A stretch of DNA of 64,000 nucleotides from Spirodela intermedia. Its lineage: Eukaryota > Streptophyta > Magnoliopsida > Alismatales > Araceae. A program made the position numbers and the translations under genes. Under the pieces are notes generated by a model. That model was given only the letters and a program-made list of their open reading frames with translations. It ran no database searches and was not told the DNA's origin. Location of the stretch: positions 5,085,386 through 5,149,385 of the forward strand of contig LR746267.1 in NCBI GenBank assembly GCA_902729315.2, in the 5' to 3' direction. Of this stretch, positions 53,109 to 64,000 are shown one piece after another; the first letter of the stretch is position 1, and every line of letters starts with the position of its first letter.

Positions 53109-54746
53109 TGATAAGTCTTCATTATCATGAGTTAATAATTAGTAAATAATATAGTTTTAATCTTAACTCAAGATAAATAGACTTATATTTATGTTAAAGA
53201 ATGATTTTTGGTTTTCAATTGATTAACGTGAATTTTTGGGTAATCATGTGATTTTATACGATTTTTACAGTCTTACTTTTGAGATAAATGAAGAACAAGA
53301 AATAAAAATAAAAATATTACAAAAATGGGGGGACCCGTCGGTCAGCCGGGCCCAAAAGCGGATTGGAAGCGTAGTCGGGGAGTAGCCGCGAGCTAGGGCT
53401 CGAGCAGCTTGGCTTGGGGACCGATAGGGCACGTGTACGCCACTCCCCTTCCACATCACTAGTGGCCAGCCGGCTGTGGGGCAAGGAGTGGTTGTACACG
53501 CGAGAGAATGGACTTTGCTTATAAAGCTAACATTACTATATATTCGCCCAAAAAATCGGCACACAACCGATGTGGGACTAAACCCCCGTCACACCTTCTT
53601 CAGAAGAGGCGGACGACCAGCGCGGTTTCGAATCCTCCCAGAGTCAAAATTCATATATTTTTATCTGATTATCACGACTTTTTTGCAGATCGCTGGTGAA
53701 GGATTAAGCAACGAGAATCACTGGATCATCGGCGAAAATCTCGTCAACGCGATTTGCGGAGCATTGCTACTAAAATTGTTGAACGATTCGCAATAAAAAG
53801 GATCGCGAATCCATCGAGTAAATCATCTCCGATTGATCGACGAACAAGCCGTCGTCGGGAAGAGGACGATCCGCCGAGAGACTAGTCGCCACCTCCTGAG
53901 AGCGTACCAGATGCGATGAAGAGCCTCCTCTTGCTGCGCAGACCTGAGGATGAAGCTCCTTGACACGTGCCCCACCTCCATCTAGCTCCTCTCCGTCAGG
54001 TGGCAGCCGCCGGAGAGCCGCAAAGTCGCCATTTTTCCGCTCCGCTGGGTGACAGCTGCCGGAAACGATTCGACGACCCACTTCATTGATCTCTAGACTT
54101 TGCGAGAAGATCTAGAGATTGCCCACGTCGTCTTTGTCCAATGAGAGCCTTTGAGGCCGTGGACACTACACGACGACCCTCCCGAACGCTCAAGATTCTG
54201 GTGCATCGTCAACGCATCGCCGTTGCGACGTCGGAACTCTGTTTTCCTACTTTCAATTTACTTTACGCTTCATTTAGTGATAATTTTTGTGTTTTTAATT
54301 TACCAAAATATACTTTGTTCTATTACGATTCTTCTAGCTCTTACAGATCTTAATTTGATCAATTAAATCATTTGTAATCGCTTACATAAGAATTGCCGGG
54401 TGGAACTCTGTTTTTGCCCGATTTGCGCTCGCCGGGTGCTGACATCATCCTGACGTCTGTGCCCTTATTTCCCTTTTTCGTGAATTTTAAATATATTTCG
54501 TTTTTATTTCCTAATATAAAATTCATAGAAAATCGTATTCATTGAGAAAAAATCTGAATAATTACTAGGTATTATATTAAATCCATGTGATCGACTTGGA
54601 AAATTACCATTGTTTTTTGTAATTTTTATTGAATTATAATTGATATAGTTATTTAGAAATACTTCTAAATATCTAAAAATTCATATTTTCTAGTTTTATA
54701 AATTTTATATTTGTGTGATTTAATATACAACGACTAAGTCACGTCA
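53109..54746 (+). mobile_element. 3' LTR (1,638 bp) of the 7.2-kb element
   Basis: Full-length reference LTR for the family: AT-rich ends around a GC-rich middle (53330-54230). It aligns with the truncated 5' LTR at roughly 90% and, more distantly, with the solo LTR at 10007-11665. Confidence 0.88.
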
Positions 54747-54751
54747 ATGTA

Positions 54752-55370
54752 TAATTGGAGGATTATCTTCCTTGGGTTGGGATCTAACGCATGTTGGTGA
54801 GCACCATTGTCAACATAAAGTCTGTTCAACTTGAGGTGGGTGACAGCCACCTCAGCAACAAGAGGAGGATCCTCTCAAGAATCAATCACTCTCACTTCAC
54901 TTGTAGATGTACATATGGCATATCCACAAGTGAATTAAGGTTTATTTTACCCTCTTTCTATTATTTCTTTCCATTTTATGTATGTTGATTAAATCTTAGT
55001 ACACCTTGATAAAGATAGAAAGTCTTGAATTTGAAATCTTAATTCATGGATTATTTTAATTAATCTCTTGGTTTCATTTCCACTATAGATTCTCTAGTAT
55101 TTTTTATGTGAAAATACCTTCATTGTGATTTTTAAGTATGTCTAAGTATTACTCTACAATATTCTCATCTATTATTCATTCTACTCAATTATACATTTCT
55201 AATAATTAATTCAAATTTATAACTCTCCATGTGATAGACTCAGATATTTACTAGTATATTGTTTGATATTTATACATAAAGGTCAAATTTATATATTTAA
55301 ATTTGATCTATTAAATCTTTAATTACAACAATAGTTAAAAGAGATTAGTTGAGGTCAAAAAATACATCTT
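54752..55370. other. AT-rich flank between two LTR elements
   Basis: Original target DNA of the 7.2-kb insertion (rejoins as taATGTAtaattgg). I see no gene or repeat structure in it. Confidence 0.5.
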
Positions 55371-55371
55371 A

Positions 55372-55790
55372 TTGTGCAAAAAATTAAAAAAGGTTAAAAA
55401 TAGGACCAAGACAGATTGGTTGAGGGGGACTCTGCATGATGAGATTGTTATAATTCTTTTAGATTATGTCACAAAATTTGCACAACACATCACCATAAAC
55501 TTGAGGGGGACACTACATGATGAGATTGTCATAATTCTTATAGACAGTGGAGCTATTCATAACTTTTTGTGCACCAGACTATTAAAATAATTATCAATGT
55601 AAATCAATAAATTACATAGCTATGAAATCATTATGGACAATAGACATAGTGCATGGAAAGAGAATTTTTCATAATGTATCAATAAAGATTCAAGATCTTA
55701 TCATCATCCAAGATTCCCTACCTCTCAACTTAGGCAGTATTGAATAGTGGCATTGAGTTTCTCTACCCTTTGACTTAGGATTGGTCAGTT
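55372..55790 (+). pseudogene. Gypsy-type protease remnant with an internal 82-bp duplication
   Basis: LIDSGAIHNFLCTRLLK is the retroelement aspartic protease active-site region, followed by VHGKRIFHNVSIKIQDL and LPLNLGSIE. Before it the peptide LRGTLHDEIVIIL occurs twice, from DNA copies at 55419 and 55501 (82-bp period). Stops are present; no RT follows directly. Confidence 0.65.
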
Positions 55791-55813
55791 CTATTTTTCG
55801 ATAGGGGTCAATA

Positions 55814-55847
55814 AGAGATATAACTCAGTGGTAGAGTGTCACGTTAA
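55814..55847 (+). pseudogene. 5' half of a plastid trnV-GAC-like tRNA sequence
   Basis: AGAGATATAACTCAGTGGTA followed by GAGTGTCAC closely resembles the acceptor, D-arm and start of the anticodon arm of chloroplast tRNA-Val(GAC). The 3' half is not recognisable, so it cannot form a cloverleaf. A transferred plastid fragment or a chance tRNA-like D-arm are both possible. Confidence 0.35.
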
Positions 55848-56033
55848 TCTTTGGTATTCAATGATTAAAAACCTTAGGTTAAACTTCTTTGTACTATTGA
55901 CTACTTCATCATAGAGTTTATGTTATATGAAAAAGTGTATACTTCATCATAGAGTTAAGATTAGTCAGTTCTATTTAAATTCATATTTTATTTTCATTGC
56001 TTAGAGACTAGCAATGATTCAAGTTGGAGGATG

Positions 56034-57697
56034 TGATAACTTATGAAAACTATATCTTAATTTATTATCAAATCAGGGAGAATAATACATATTTGAGAAA
56101 TATTTCACAAGTTATCATATTAATTATTTTATTTTTTATTTAAATAACCTCTCTAAATCTTAATTTAAATTGATATTTTATGAATAAAAAGAAAATTAAT
56201 ACGAATTTATTTCATATCTTAAGGCTTAATTCCATTTATTTTATTTTTAAATAAAATATTATTGTGTTAAATTTTTATGATTAATTGAAATATATTTTAT
56301 ACATTTTTTTCGAAAATTCTAGACATTAAAATAAATATAATAAAAGACCGTCATTATTATATATGACAACACTCGTATAAATTTACTAAATGTATCTTGT
56401 TATTTTTTTCAGATCTAACGGTAACGCTAGTGGTCAGATCTGACGCACACCATGAAGTCACGTTACCGCCGCTGTCATACCAAAAAGTAGCTCTCGGATC
56501 CAACGGCGACTGCCAGTAGATCCAACACACCGCATAAAGCCACGTCATCGCCGCCGTCATACAAAAACGTAGCTCCGGGATCCAACGACGACCGCCAGGA
56601 GACGCGACGATCCAGGAGATGCCACATCACAGCCATCAACGCACGAAAAGTAGCCGCCAATCCAACAGTGACTATCCTCACATCCGACGCATACGGATCC
56701 CGATAAAGCCCACGCAAAAGGACAGAGAGCCGATGGAGATCTAATGGCGATTATCGAGCCACGTCACCCCTCAGAGCAAAATGATAATGCGAGGATCCAA
56801 CGGTTTTCATCGAACCACGCGTCGGAGGATATATTTTCAAATATCGACTATTATTTGGTAAACTAGACTATATCGATTATTCTCTCGTGCGCGCGGAAGG
56901 ATATATATTCAAATATCGATTATCATCTGGTAAAATAGATAATATTGATTATTGCCACACGGGAAGAAGGGAAAATGCAAGAAAAATCAGAGAAAAATCG
57001 GTAAAATACAGCAGAAAATAGAAAGTCAAAATAGAAAATACGATTTGCGGAACTGAGGTACAAAAAGGAGGAACAGGGGAGAGAAAATGAGTTTCTTCGG
57101 AGTTGTTCTTAAGTTGTTCTAGGGAGAAAATATTATTCTTCTTTCTCATGTGAAAATAGGAATCTGAAGAGTGCATCGTTGATTTTGATTGTTCTCCTCT
57201 ACCATTTTCACTTTAAATCAATTCGGTTGAACTAGATGCAAGACTGAGAAATGCTACCCAGAGGTCGACATCAAGCCATGCATTCTAAGGATTGTAAGTT
57301 TGAGTTTTAATAGAGTTTTTATTATTTTCTTGTTTGATCTGCAAAAGAATTTTATTTTCTTAGGTTTAATAATTTATTTAATTTTTTTTCTTATATTTTT
57401 TATCATTCCAAAGCATATTTATTTTACTGATTTTAATTCATTTAATTTTTAAATTCATATTTACATTTATTTGCCATTTTATTTCCTTTATTGCTTTGAA
57501 TATCAATTTAAATCTTCTAATCAAATTCGTAATTCTTTAAATTAGAGAATAAAAATAATTTTAAAAGCCTTCACTAAGGAGATGACCTAGCTCACCACTA
57601 TACCCATTTATTTATTTTTAATTTGTTTTTGGTGAATCTAGTTCTATAAATTATTAAAATTGATTGATGATTCTAATAACGACTTAGAACCACATCA
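56034..57697 (+). mobile_element. LTR of a related element (second subfamily)
   Basis: Starts TGATAACTT straight after a polypurine tract (AAGTTGGAGGATG) and a 45-bp internal end that closely matches the one before 53109 (GACTARCAATGATT). It ends CGACTTAGAACCACATCA, similar to the end of the 53109 LTR. Length 1,664 bp, close to 1,638 and 1,659. The middle is different and holds its own tandem repeat. The 5' LTR and most of the body are not visible in the window. The base after the end begins atact. Confidence 0.72.
56400..56810. repeat. 82-bp GC-rich tandem repeat inside the LTR
   Basis: Words like GTAGCTCTCGGATCCAACGG start at 56487, 56569 and about 56650 (82, 81 bp apart), with partial units on both sides sharing GATCYAACGG and CCACGTCA. 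About 4-5 units in an otherwise AT-rich LTR. Confidence 0.78.
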
Positions 57698-58054
57698 ATA
57701 CTCAAAAGGGTGACCCTCATCTAAACAAGATAAGCATGCCCTTAAAAGTAATAGAGTAAGAGATAAGGAAGTGTCAAGCTTATATAATTGAATTATATCA
57801 AGTTTTACTCCACGAGGATTTGACTCTCTCAAATTTGGCCAAATTAGACCTTGAAGGTATGCTAAGGCACAAATTCTTGAGGTGTTCACACTAAGTCATA
57901 AATTATTTCCTTAATAGGTCACTCTATCAATCTCATTTTAGACACTCAACTAATAAACCTCATATCTTATCAATATTTTCACCTTCAAAAAATGGCATTC
58001 TATTTCAAGAATTATTTTTGGGGGGATAATTTGACCCTCTAATAGTTTCTATTG

Positions 58055-61000
58055 AAACCTTAAACAAAGCAACAATGCCAAATCAATTCCCAATCTCAAT
58101 GATCAATGAATTATTAGACAAGCTCCGCAATATGGTCATATAATCAAAACTTGATATAAAGTTAGAGTACTATCAAATACAAATGGAGGATGACATATTG
58201 AAGATGGCCTCCAAAACCTTGCATGCCCATTATGAGTTTAAGTTGATCTATTTAAAATTTTATAATATTCCAATCACACTTGTATTGATAAGTGTATTAA
58301 CATTAAGGACTCTTAAAATCATTGTTGCAATCACTAATAAATTATATTTTTTACACATACTTACATTAATTTGTCTTGATATTTGTTCACATTATTATTG
58401 TCTATAGAAAAAACAAGGATGATCTTGAGTAGTATCTATAGTAAGTCTTCCATATACTATGTAAATATTATCTGCATATATATTAAAAAATATCAATTTG
58501 GCTAGTAACAATTAGATGCTGCTCATGATCATTCTTGTTAAGAAGGTTCTTGGGGTCGGTTAATTATTATTACATATTTGTGACAACATATAGATCAATT
58601 GTCTAACTCCTTAATCCCAAAAGAGATGCTTTTAATTGGTCAAACTTTTTGAGTTATAGATTAACTCATTAGAGAAATTATAGTTTTCATGATTTCTAGA
58701 AATTAATATGAAATCGACTCATGGATATTATTAGAGTAAATTTAATAGGAGATTGTTGCATTAAATGATATTGAAGGGTTTAGAATATTTCAACAAAGAA
58801 TTAAAGTCTTAATGATAGAAAATTTCTTATTTTATTTCAAATTTTCATCAAGGATACGACTATTTTATAGTGTTGATATATAGATAATAAGAAAATGATG
58901 AGGTAAAAATGTTATCATCTCATGTGTAAGTATTAATGTTTTGATTGTCTATATGAAATGGCTCCAATAATATAGTTATATGACTAATATGAAGGTCTTC
59001 AAATGAAAAGACAGTGAAATAAATTTAAGAGAAAATGATCAAGTGTTGATTTGATATTGTTTTTACTAGATTAGTGGTTTAATATATTCACATAGTTAAG
59101 GTAGTTTAGAAATTTGTCCTTGTATATTAAAATAATTTTATCTCAAAAAATACTCAACATATATAAGCACGAGACTAAATAGAAAGTTGATTCAAAGAGA
59201 AATTCAAGTTGAAAATTATTTCCAAAAATCTGAAGTATCAAGAGAGTTAAAAAAAAAAATCATTCTTTATGATCATTTTTGTGGTTTTTTTAAGATCTAC
59301 AAGTGACCAATTAAGGCCTACTTTAACTTGACTATTTGACTAGATAAGAGTCAAAAGAGAGGAGTTCAACCTAAATATAAATTTTGTAGTTCACTCAAAT
59401 TAGGGCAAAAGAGAAGAATATGATTTTCAAGAGACAATCGTTACTCTAAAAATAAATCTTGATCTCTATCAACCCATTTCAATGCTCCAAGATCAAAGTG
59501 TATTCCAAGAGTAAAATAATAAAATCGGGGTGGAGTCCTCAAAAGTGGAGATAAGTTAAAGGAGTTTGGCCATACTACTTTAAAATCAAGTGTGAATCAT
59601 CTTCTATTTATTTTTTTTAATATGTATTTATTAATATAGAGATATAAATGAGATATTCATAGATACAAGATAATAAAAGTAGAATTATTTTAATTAATTC
59701 AAAGAAAAATTAAAAACTAATTCACCCCCCCCCCCTTAATTATCTACCCATCTAGTGTGAGTTAAGAGGGTTGTTGTGGTTGGTCAATTATTACTATATA
59801 CTTGTGATAGCATACATATCAATTGTCTAACTACATAAATCTTGAAAAGAGATGCTTTAAGTTGGTCAAACTATGTCCTCCGATGTCTATGTTATCTTTA
59901 CTCAATTTCTCTCAACCCTTCATCATTGAAATAGATCCCTTTAGAATTGGGGAGGTGCTTATATAGCATTTAAAATCCATTGCTTACTTTAGTCAAACAT
60001 TACTAGTGAAATTGAGATAAAAATAAATGTATGAGATGGAACTGATTTTCATAGTTAGATATTACATAAGCAGAAATATTACTTGATGTTATAGCACTTT
60101 ATTATATTAATTGATTACTATAGCCTGAAATTTTTATTTGATCAGAAAGAGATCCATCTTGACTACCACAAGTGGCTGACAAAGTTAATGGGCTTGAATT
60201 TCGAAATTAAATATAAGGGAAAATGAACAAGGTTGTAGATCCTATCTCAAGATCTCCTATTTTCGTCAACTCAAAATACCATAGTATATACTTCTCATTT
60301 CTTTGACGTCATCATCATCAATCAAGAAGTGGAAAGGGACACTCATTCAATGAGATCAATTCATACTCAAAAAATCAAGATCATTGTTGAAATATTTCAT
60401 ATGCTAAGGATCCTTCATTTATAAGGGTATGTTAATATCACCTCCTTCCTCATATTTTATTTGAATATTTTTGATTGAATTACATGATAACATATTGAGA
60501 GGAGACTCCAGCTACCTTAAGACTTAACACATTAATTGGCCAAGAATAATTGATCAATCTACCAACAACTAATACATTAATTGGTCAAGAATAATTGATC
60601 AATCTACCAACAACACATATCATCCTCATTGGCTCCATCAAGATTAGTATAGTCTTTGCCCACTCCAAATCAAATATGAGAGGATTTGTCAATAGACTTC
60701 ATCAATTTTTTGCCCAGATCAACAAGGTATGATTTTATCTTTGTGGTTATCAATCTATTTTTTAAGAATAGTCATTTTATTTCTCTAAAACACTCCTTGG
60801 CCAAAGATGTTGCAAAATTCTTTTCAAATGAGATTATAAGATTACACGACTTTCTAAAGTCTATAATCTCTAACCATGATAGTATTTTTATTAGCACACT
60901 ACTGTAAGAGTTATACACTCTTCTAGGGATTGAATTGCAGATGAGTTCATCAAATCATCCCTAAATCAATAATTAGTTTGAAGTTGTTAATATGTGGTTA

Positions 61001-61550
61001 GAGAATTACTTAGCATCAAAGAAGCATAAATAATGATCACCATGATTAAATTAGGCTGAAATCAGCTATAATACTTCGTACACACATCCATAAGGATGAC
61101 ACTATTTAAGGCAGTACATAAAAGATATGTGCACACACTTATTACAAATCTCTAGCTTCCTCCATAAATATGGTGGATCGATTTCTCACCAAGAGAGATC
61201 AAACTCTTAACCTAGATAAGTTGCATCTAAAGTAGGCTCAAACCCAAATAAAAACATAGGTGGATAAGCATAGAAGGAACATTCAATTTGATGTTGATGA
61301 CTATGTTTATATAAAACTTAGGCCCTATAGGATGAAATTTCTTGCTAAAAAAGTAAACAAGAAGCATAGCCTAAAATATTTCAAGCCTTATCATATCTCA
61401 GAGAAAATTGGACCTATGGCACATAGGCTAAACCTTTCACCCTAGTCATCATTCCACCTTGTGTTTCATGTGTCTGACCTATGTAGGGCATTGAGACCTC
61501 TTCAGCACAATCAACCTCTACCTCCTTTCCTAATTCACAAGATAGAATAG
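58055..61550 (+). pseudogene. Degraded Ty3/gypsy pol (chromovirus-like): RT, RNase H, integrase
   Basis: In order on +: RT near 58060-58290 (LNKATMPNQFPISMINELLD, SKLDIKLEYYQIQMEDD, HYEFKLIY); RNase H tail near 60130-60230 (KEIHLDYHKWLTKLMGLNF, EIKYKGK); integrase core 60670-60905 (EDLSIDFINFLP, FIFVVINLFFKNSHFISLKH, AKFFSNEIIRLHDF) and its C-terminal part 61260-61445 (DKHRRNIQFDVDDYVYIKLR, RPYRMKFLAKKVN), then FHLVFHVSDL. Spacing is near normal for gypsy pol, but about 1.8 kb between RT and RNase H is unreadable. Stops and shifts are many. Confidence 0.82.
60529..60617. repeat. 45-bp direct duplication in the integrase region
   Basis: ACATTAATTGG starts at 60529 and 60574, with the next 34 bases (CAAGAATAATTGATCAATC...) repeated almost exactly. 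Confidence 0.9.
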
Positions 61551-61580
61551 GAGCTTCACTAATAGCATGTCATTTCTAAG

Positions 61581-63290
61581 TGACAAGTGCTGCATATTTA
61601 TCATATTTGATGCACTAATTCATTTTAAAAAATGAAAAATTAATTAAATTATATTTTATATTAATCTCATGAAATACATGTTTAATTTATGATTTTTGTA
61701 TACTTTTAGAGCATGTTTATACTTTGAATATTTCTTTATTATGCATTAATATGCTTTAGTTTATTTTTTTCCTTAAATAAATCATAATAAAGATTAAATC
61801 AGAATGCAATTGTTGGATGCATTGTCTTAGATATAAATGATTTTTTAAAAAATGGTGATTTTTCAGAATATCTTTAAGATGTGTATTGATTTCTGATGGT
61901 ATTATGGCCCATTAAGGAGCACATTAAGGGAACCTATTGAGAGGTCCATTGGGTTGATTTATTTAATTAAAATAATTCAAGGAAAGAGAGATGAGCTGAA
62001 ATAGGCAGAAAAGAGCAAAAATGGTCAGAAATGAGCAGAAATTGGTGGAAACAACTAGGAACATCTAAAGAAATGGGCAAAGAAACAAATAGAGAAATGA
62101 AAGGTGATTCTCACAGAAAATCAAATGATTTTTTAAGAAAGTTGATTTCTAACTACCTATGATTGATTCTAAATCTAATGGAAGTATATAAATCTCTAAT
62201 TTAGTGCAAAAATATTATTTTCTATCCTTTCATTGGGTGACAAATGATAGTGTTCTCTTAGTTCTTCATTGATTTCTCATGTTGTTTTGGTTAAAAGTTT
62301 TACTTTTATTTCATTTTGATTTTTTTCCTTTATTTAATTAGGTAACATTTACTGAATCAAGGAAATAATTTATTTCTAAGATTTTTATTCAAGATTTTGT
62401 TTGAATTTGTTTGTCCATCAATCATCAGTGTCAAAGAAGGAAAATCCTTATTTCCAATCTATTTTATATTTAATTGTTTATATTTTTTGAGTTCATAATA
62501 GTTATATCTTTATTTAAAAATTGATTCATGCATCAAAAACTAATTGATTTGCCCTAGAATTTGAATTCATTCATTTGCCTCATATTTGTTGTCATAGGGA
62601 GATTTTAGATTTTTAATCTATTTAAATTTTATTTTCTTAATATTTTCTTGTATTCGATCAATTTTAAACTTGTTTGTGATCCTTATTCCTTATATTTTTT
62701 TTTGTCTATTTTTGCATAACTTTTCCTAAATAAATTGTTCATTTCTCCCTTAGTGGGAGAAGTAGAGGATGAAGTCTTTTCTCTCTAATTGTGTTCTCTT
62801 CTCTCTCCTCCTCCTCTTCTCTATCTCCTCAATTTTATTTACTAACTGTAAATTAGATTAACTAATTTTTACTATCTTACTGCATATTAATAATTTGTAA
62901 GTAACAAGGGATGGGAGGAGTTGGTCATGCCCGATTGGGCACAAAACATCTCTCCTGCTCTCCTTCTCTATTGTTTCTTTCATTAGTCTTATTTTTTACT
63001 TTTTATTTAAATTAAAATTTATTTAGAAAAAAATAAATTATCATAATTTGTTATTTTTTCTATGAATTTACCTTGTAAATCTATCATCTCTTAATACAAC
63101 AACCAAGGGATGATTATCCACCTAAAAGATGTACTAATCTTGAGGACTTGTCCAGCAAGTTTGGAAGTTCTCATCAAGTGGCAGCACTTATCTAACTTTG
63201 AAGCCTCATGAGAACCCATATCTGCTCTTTGAAAAGTGGTTATCAGCGTCTGACCTCTAGGGCAAGGTGAAAGTCGTGGGAGGGAATATT
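61581..63290 (+). other. Probable LTR DNA following the gypsy pol remnant
   Basis: TGACAAGTGCTGCATATTTA at 61581 looks like an LTR start just after the integrase end, and a TATA-like agtatataaatctct lies at 62187. The end was not found, and no second copy is in the window, so the call is tentative. A purine run (gtcgtgggagggaata) near 63270-63286 may be a separate polypurine tract. Confidence 0.35.
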
Positions 63291-63304
63291 ACAAAGCCTC
63301 CAAT

Positions 63305-63560
63305 CAAGACCTATTCAAGAAGGAAGAAGATTCTAAATTTTACAGATCCAACCACTACATATGGAGGTTAGAAAGCATCCCACATGGGAAGGGAAGGGGT
63401 GAGGGTTATAAATAAGGAGACTCAATTGTATAGGGGGCTAGAAAAACATTTGGTTCTTGATTCTTTTAGAGATTCTCCACCAGTCTATGCCAGAACCAAT
63501 TCAGTCCCTGCAATATATATTTTCTCATTCTCCCCAATTCCACTCAAGAAAAATCTCATT
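63305..63560 (+). repeat. Dispersed repeat shared with 45425-45680, with TATA box
   Basis: Same landmarks as the copy at 45.4 kb, at an offset of about 17,880 bp. It follows a purine run that could be a polypurine tract, which fits an LTR. Confidence 0.7.
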
Positions 63561-64000
63561 CTCCAGACTTCATTATTCTTCCTAGTTAGTCTTCTCAAGC
63601 TCACACTTGTTCGATAAAATTTTTCTTTCGAGTCCAACACCTCCAATGAGAAAGTGGAAGAACAGTAAAAGAGAAAGATTATCAGTCAAACCCATCAAGG
63701 CTTTACTGATTTTACAAACACTTGAATCTTCTTTTCTTTCATACAAGAAAACACTTGAATGTGATCAATGTTGTAACCCTAATTTGCATTTCTTTCACCA
63801 AGTGAATTTTAGGCAATAGTTATCAGTAATCTCGGCATCCATCCGACGTAAAAGTAGTCGTCCACCCAAAAAATAAACCCTAGTAAAATAGGGTTCCAAA
63901 TCTCTCCTATAACAGAGATAATGATGAAAAAGACTAGGAATTTACGAGAAAGAGAAAAAACCCACCCTATAAGACAGCTGAATGCGCTATTAAAGAACCA
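63561..64000. other. AT-rich window end, nothing recognised
   Basis: Short open frames only, no domain, no repeat match seen within the window. Confidence 0.5.

Larger units (their letters stand above)
47545..54746 (+). mobile_element. 7.2-kb Ty3/gypsy-type LTR element without pol
   Basis: Both ends are fixed: TGATAAGTC at 47545 and ACGTCA at 54746, with the 5-bp duplication ATGTA at 47540-47544 and 54747-54751 (perfect). The 3' LTR is 53109-54746 (1,638 bp), preceded by a polypurine tract (AAGTTGGGGGGTG). The 5' LTR is shortened at its 3' end. Inside lie a decayed gag and an acidic frame, but no protease, RT, RNase H or integrase that I can detect in 49-53 kb. Gag style and polypurine tract fit the Athila/Tat side of gypsy. 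Probably moved in trans by an autonomous relative (inference). Confidence 0.88.

Overview
This is a nuclear chromosome window from a flowering plant, most likely a monocot. The genes have many introns and steep GC contrast: the C2-domain gene and the first exon of the tRNA-synthetase gene are very GC-rich, while the flanking DNA is extremely AT-rich. Long GA/CT microsatellites and decayed LTR retrotransposons fill the rest. I cannot name the species from the sequence. There is no bacterial or plasmid signal, so operons, ribosome binding sites and CRISPR do not apply.

Layout. 0-4 kb: a complete 8-exon gene on + for a BPA1-like RRM protein (ACD11-binding partner family). 4.8-7.9 kb: an intronless 1036-codon gene on + for a multiple-C2-domain transmembrane protein of the QUIRKY/MCTP type, with a 21-residue repeat in its linker. 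8.2-8.9 kb: a broken chitinase-like (GH19, CTL1/POM1-type) relic on -. 9.1-13.5 kb: a diverged tandem array with a 76-bp period, split by a solo LTR with a 5-bp target-site duplication (TSD), and ending in a 35-bp piece of the MCTP gene. 13.7-20.6 kb: a complete 12-exon organellar prolyl-tRNA synthetase gene on -. 21.4-24.4 kb: a 9-exon GH3 beta-glucosidase gene on -. 27.8-30.5 and 37.2-39.9 kb: two further GH3 genes on +, lying in a 3.5-kb duplication at an exact 9,444-bp offset in which I noticed only three differences. Between and after them lie copia and gypsy relics, a second solo LTR with TSD, and complex inverted repeats.

41.5-64 kb is gene-poor and AT-rich. It holds degraded gypsy pieces (gag, protease, reverse transcriptase, RNase H, integrase). 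It also holds one delimited 7.2-kb LTR element (47545-54746, TSD ATGTA) with a gag relic and an unrecognised acidic reading frame but no pol. A relative of its LTR lies at 56034-57697.

The host genes are unrelated in function: a defence/sphingolipid-linked partner, a plasmodesmatal C2 protein, organellar translation and wall beta-glucan turnover. What joins the window is its evolution: GH3 amplification with probable gene conversion, a local satellite whose edge carries a piece of a neighbouring gene, and one LTR family seen at several ages. The strongest candidates for something undescribed are the 76-bp array with its MCTP footprint, the pol-less LTR family with its extra acidic reading frame, and the interleaved A-B-A'-B' inverted repeat at 35.4-36.2 kb.
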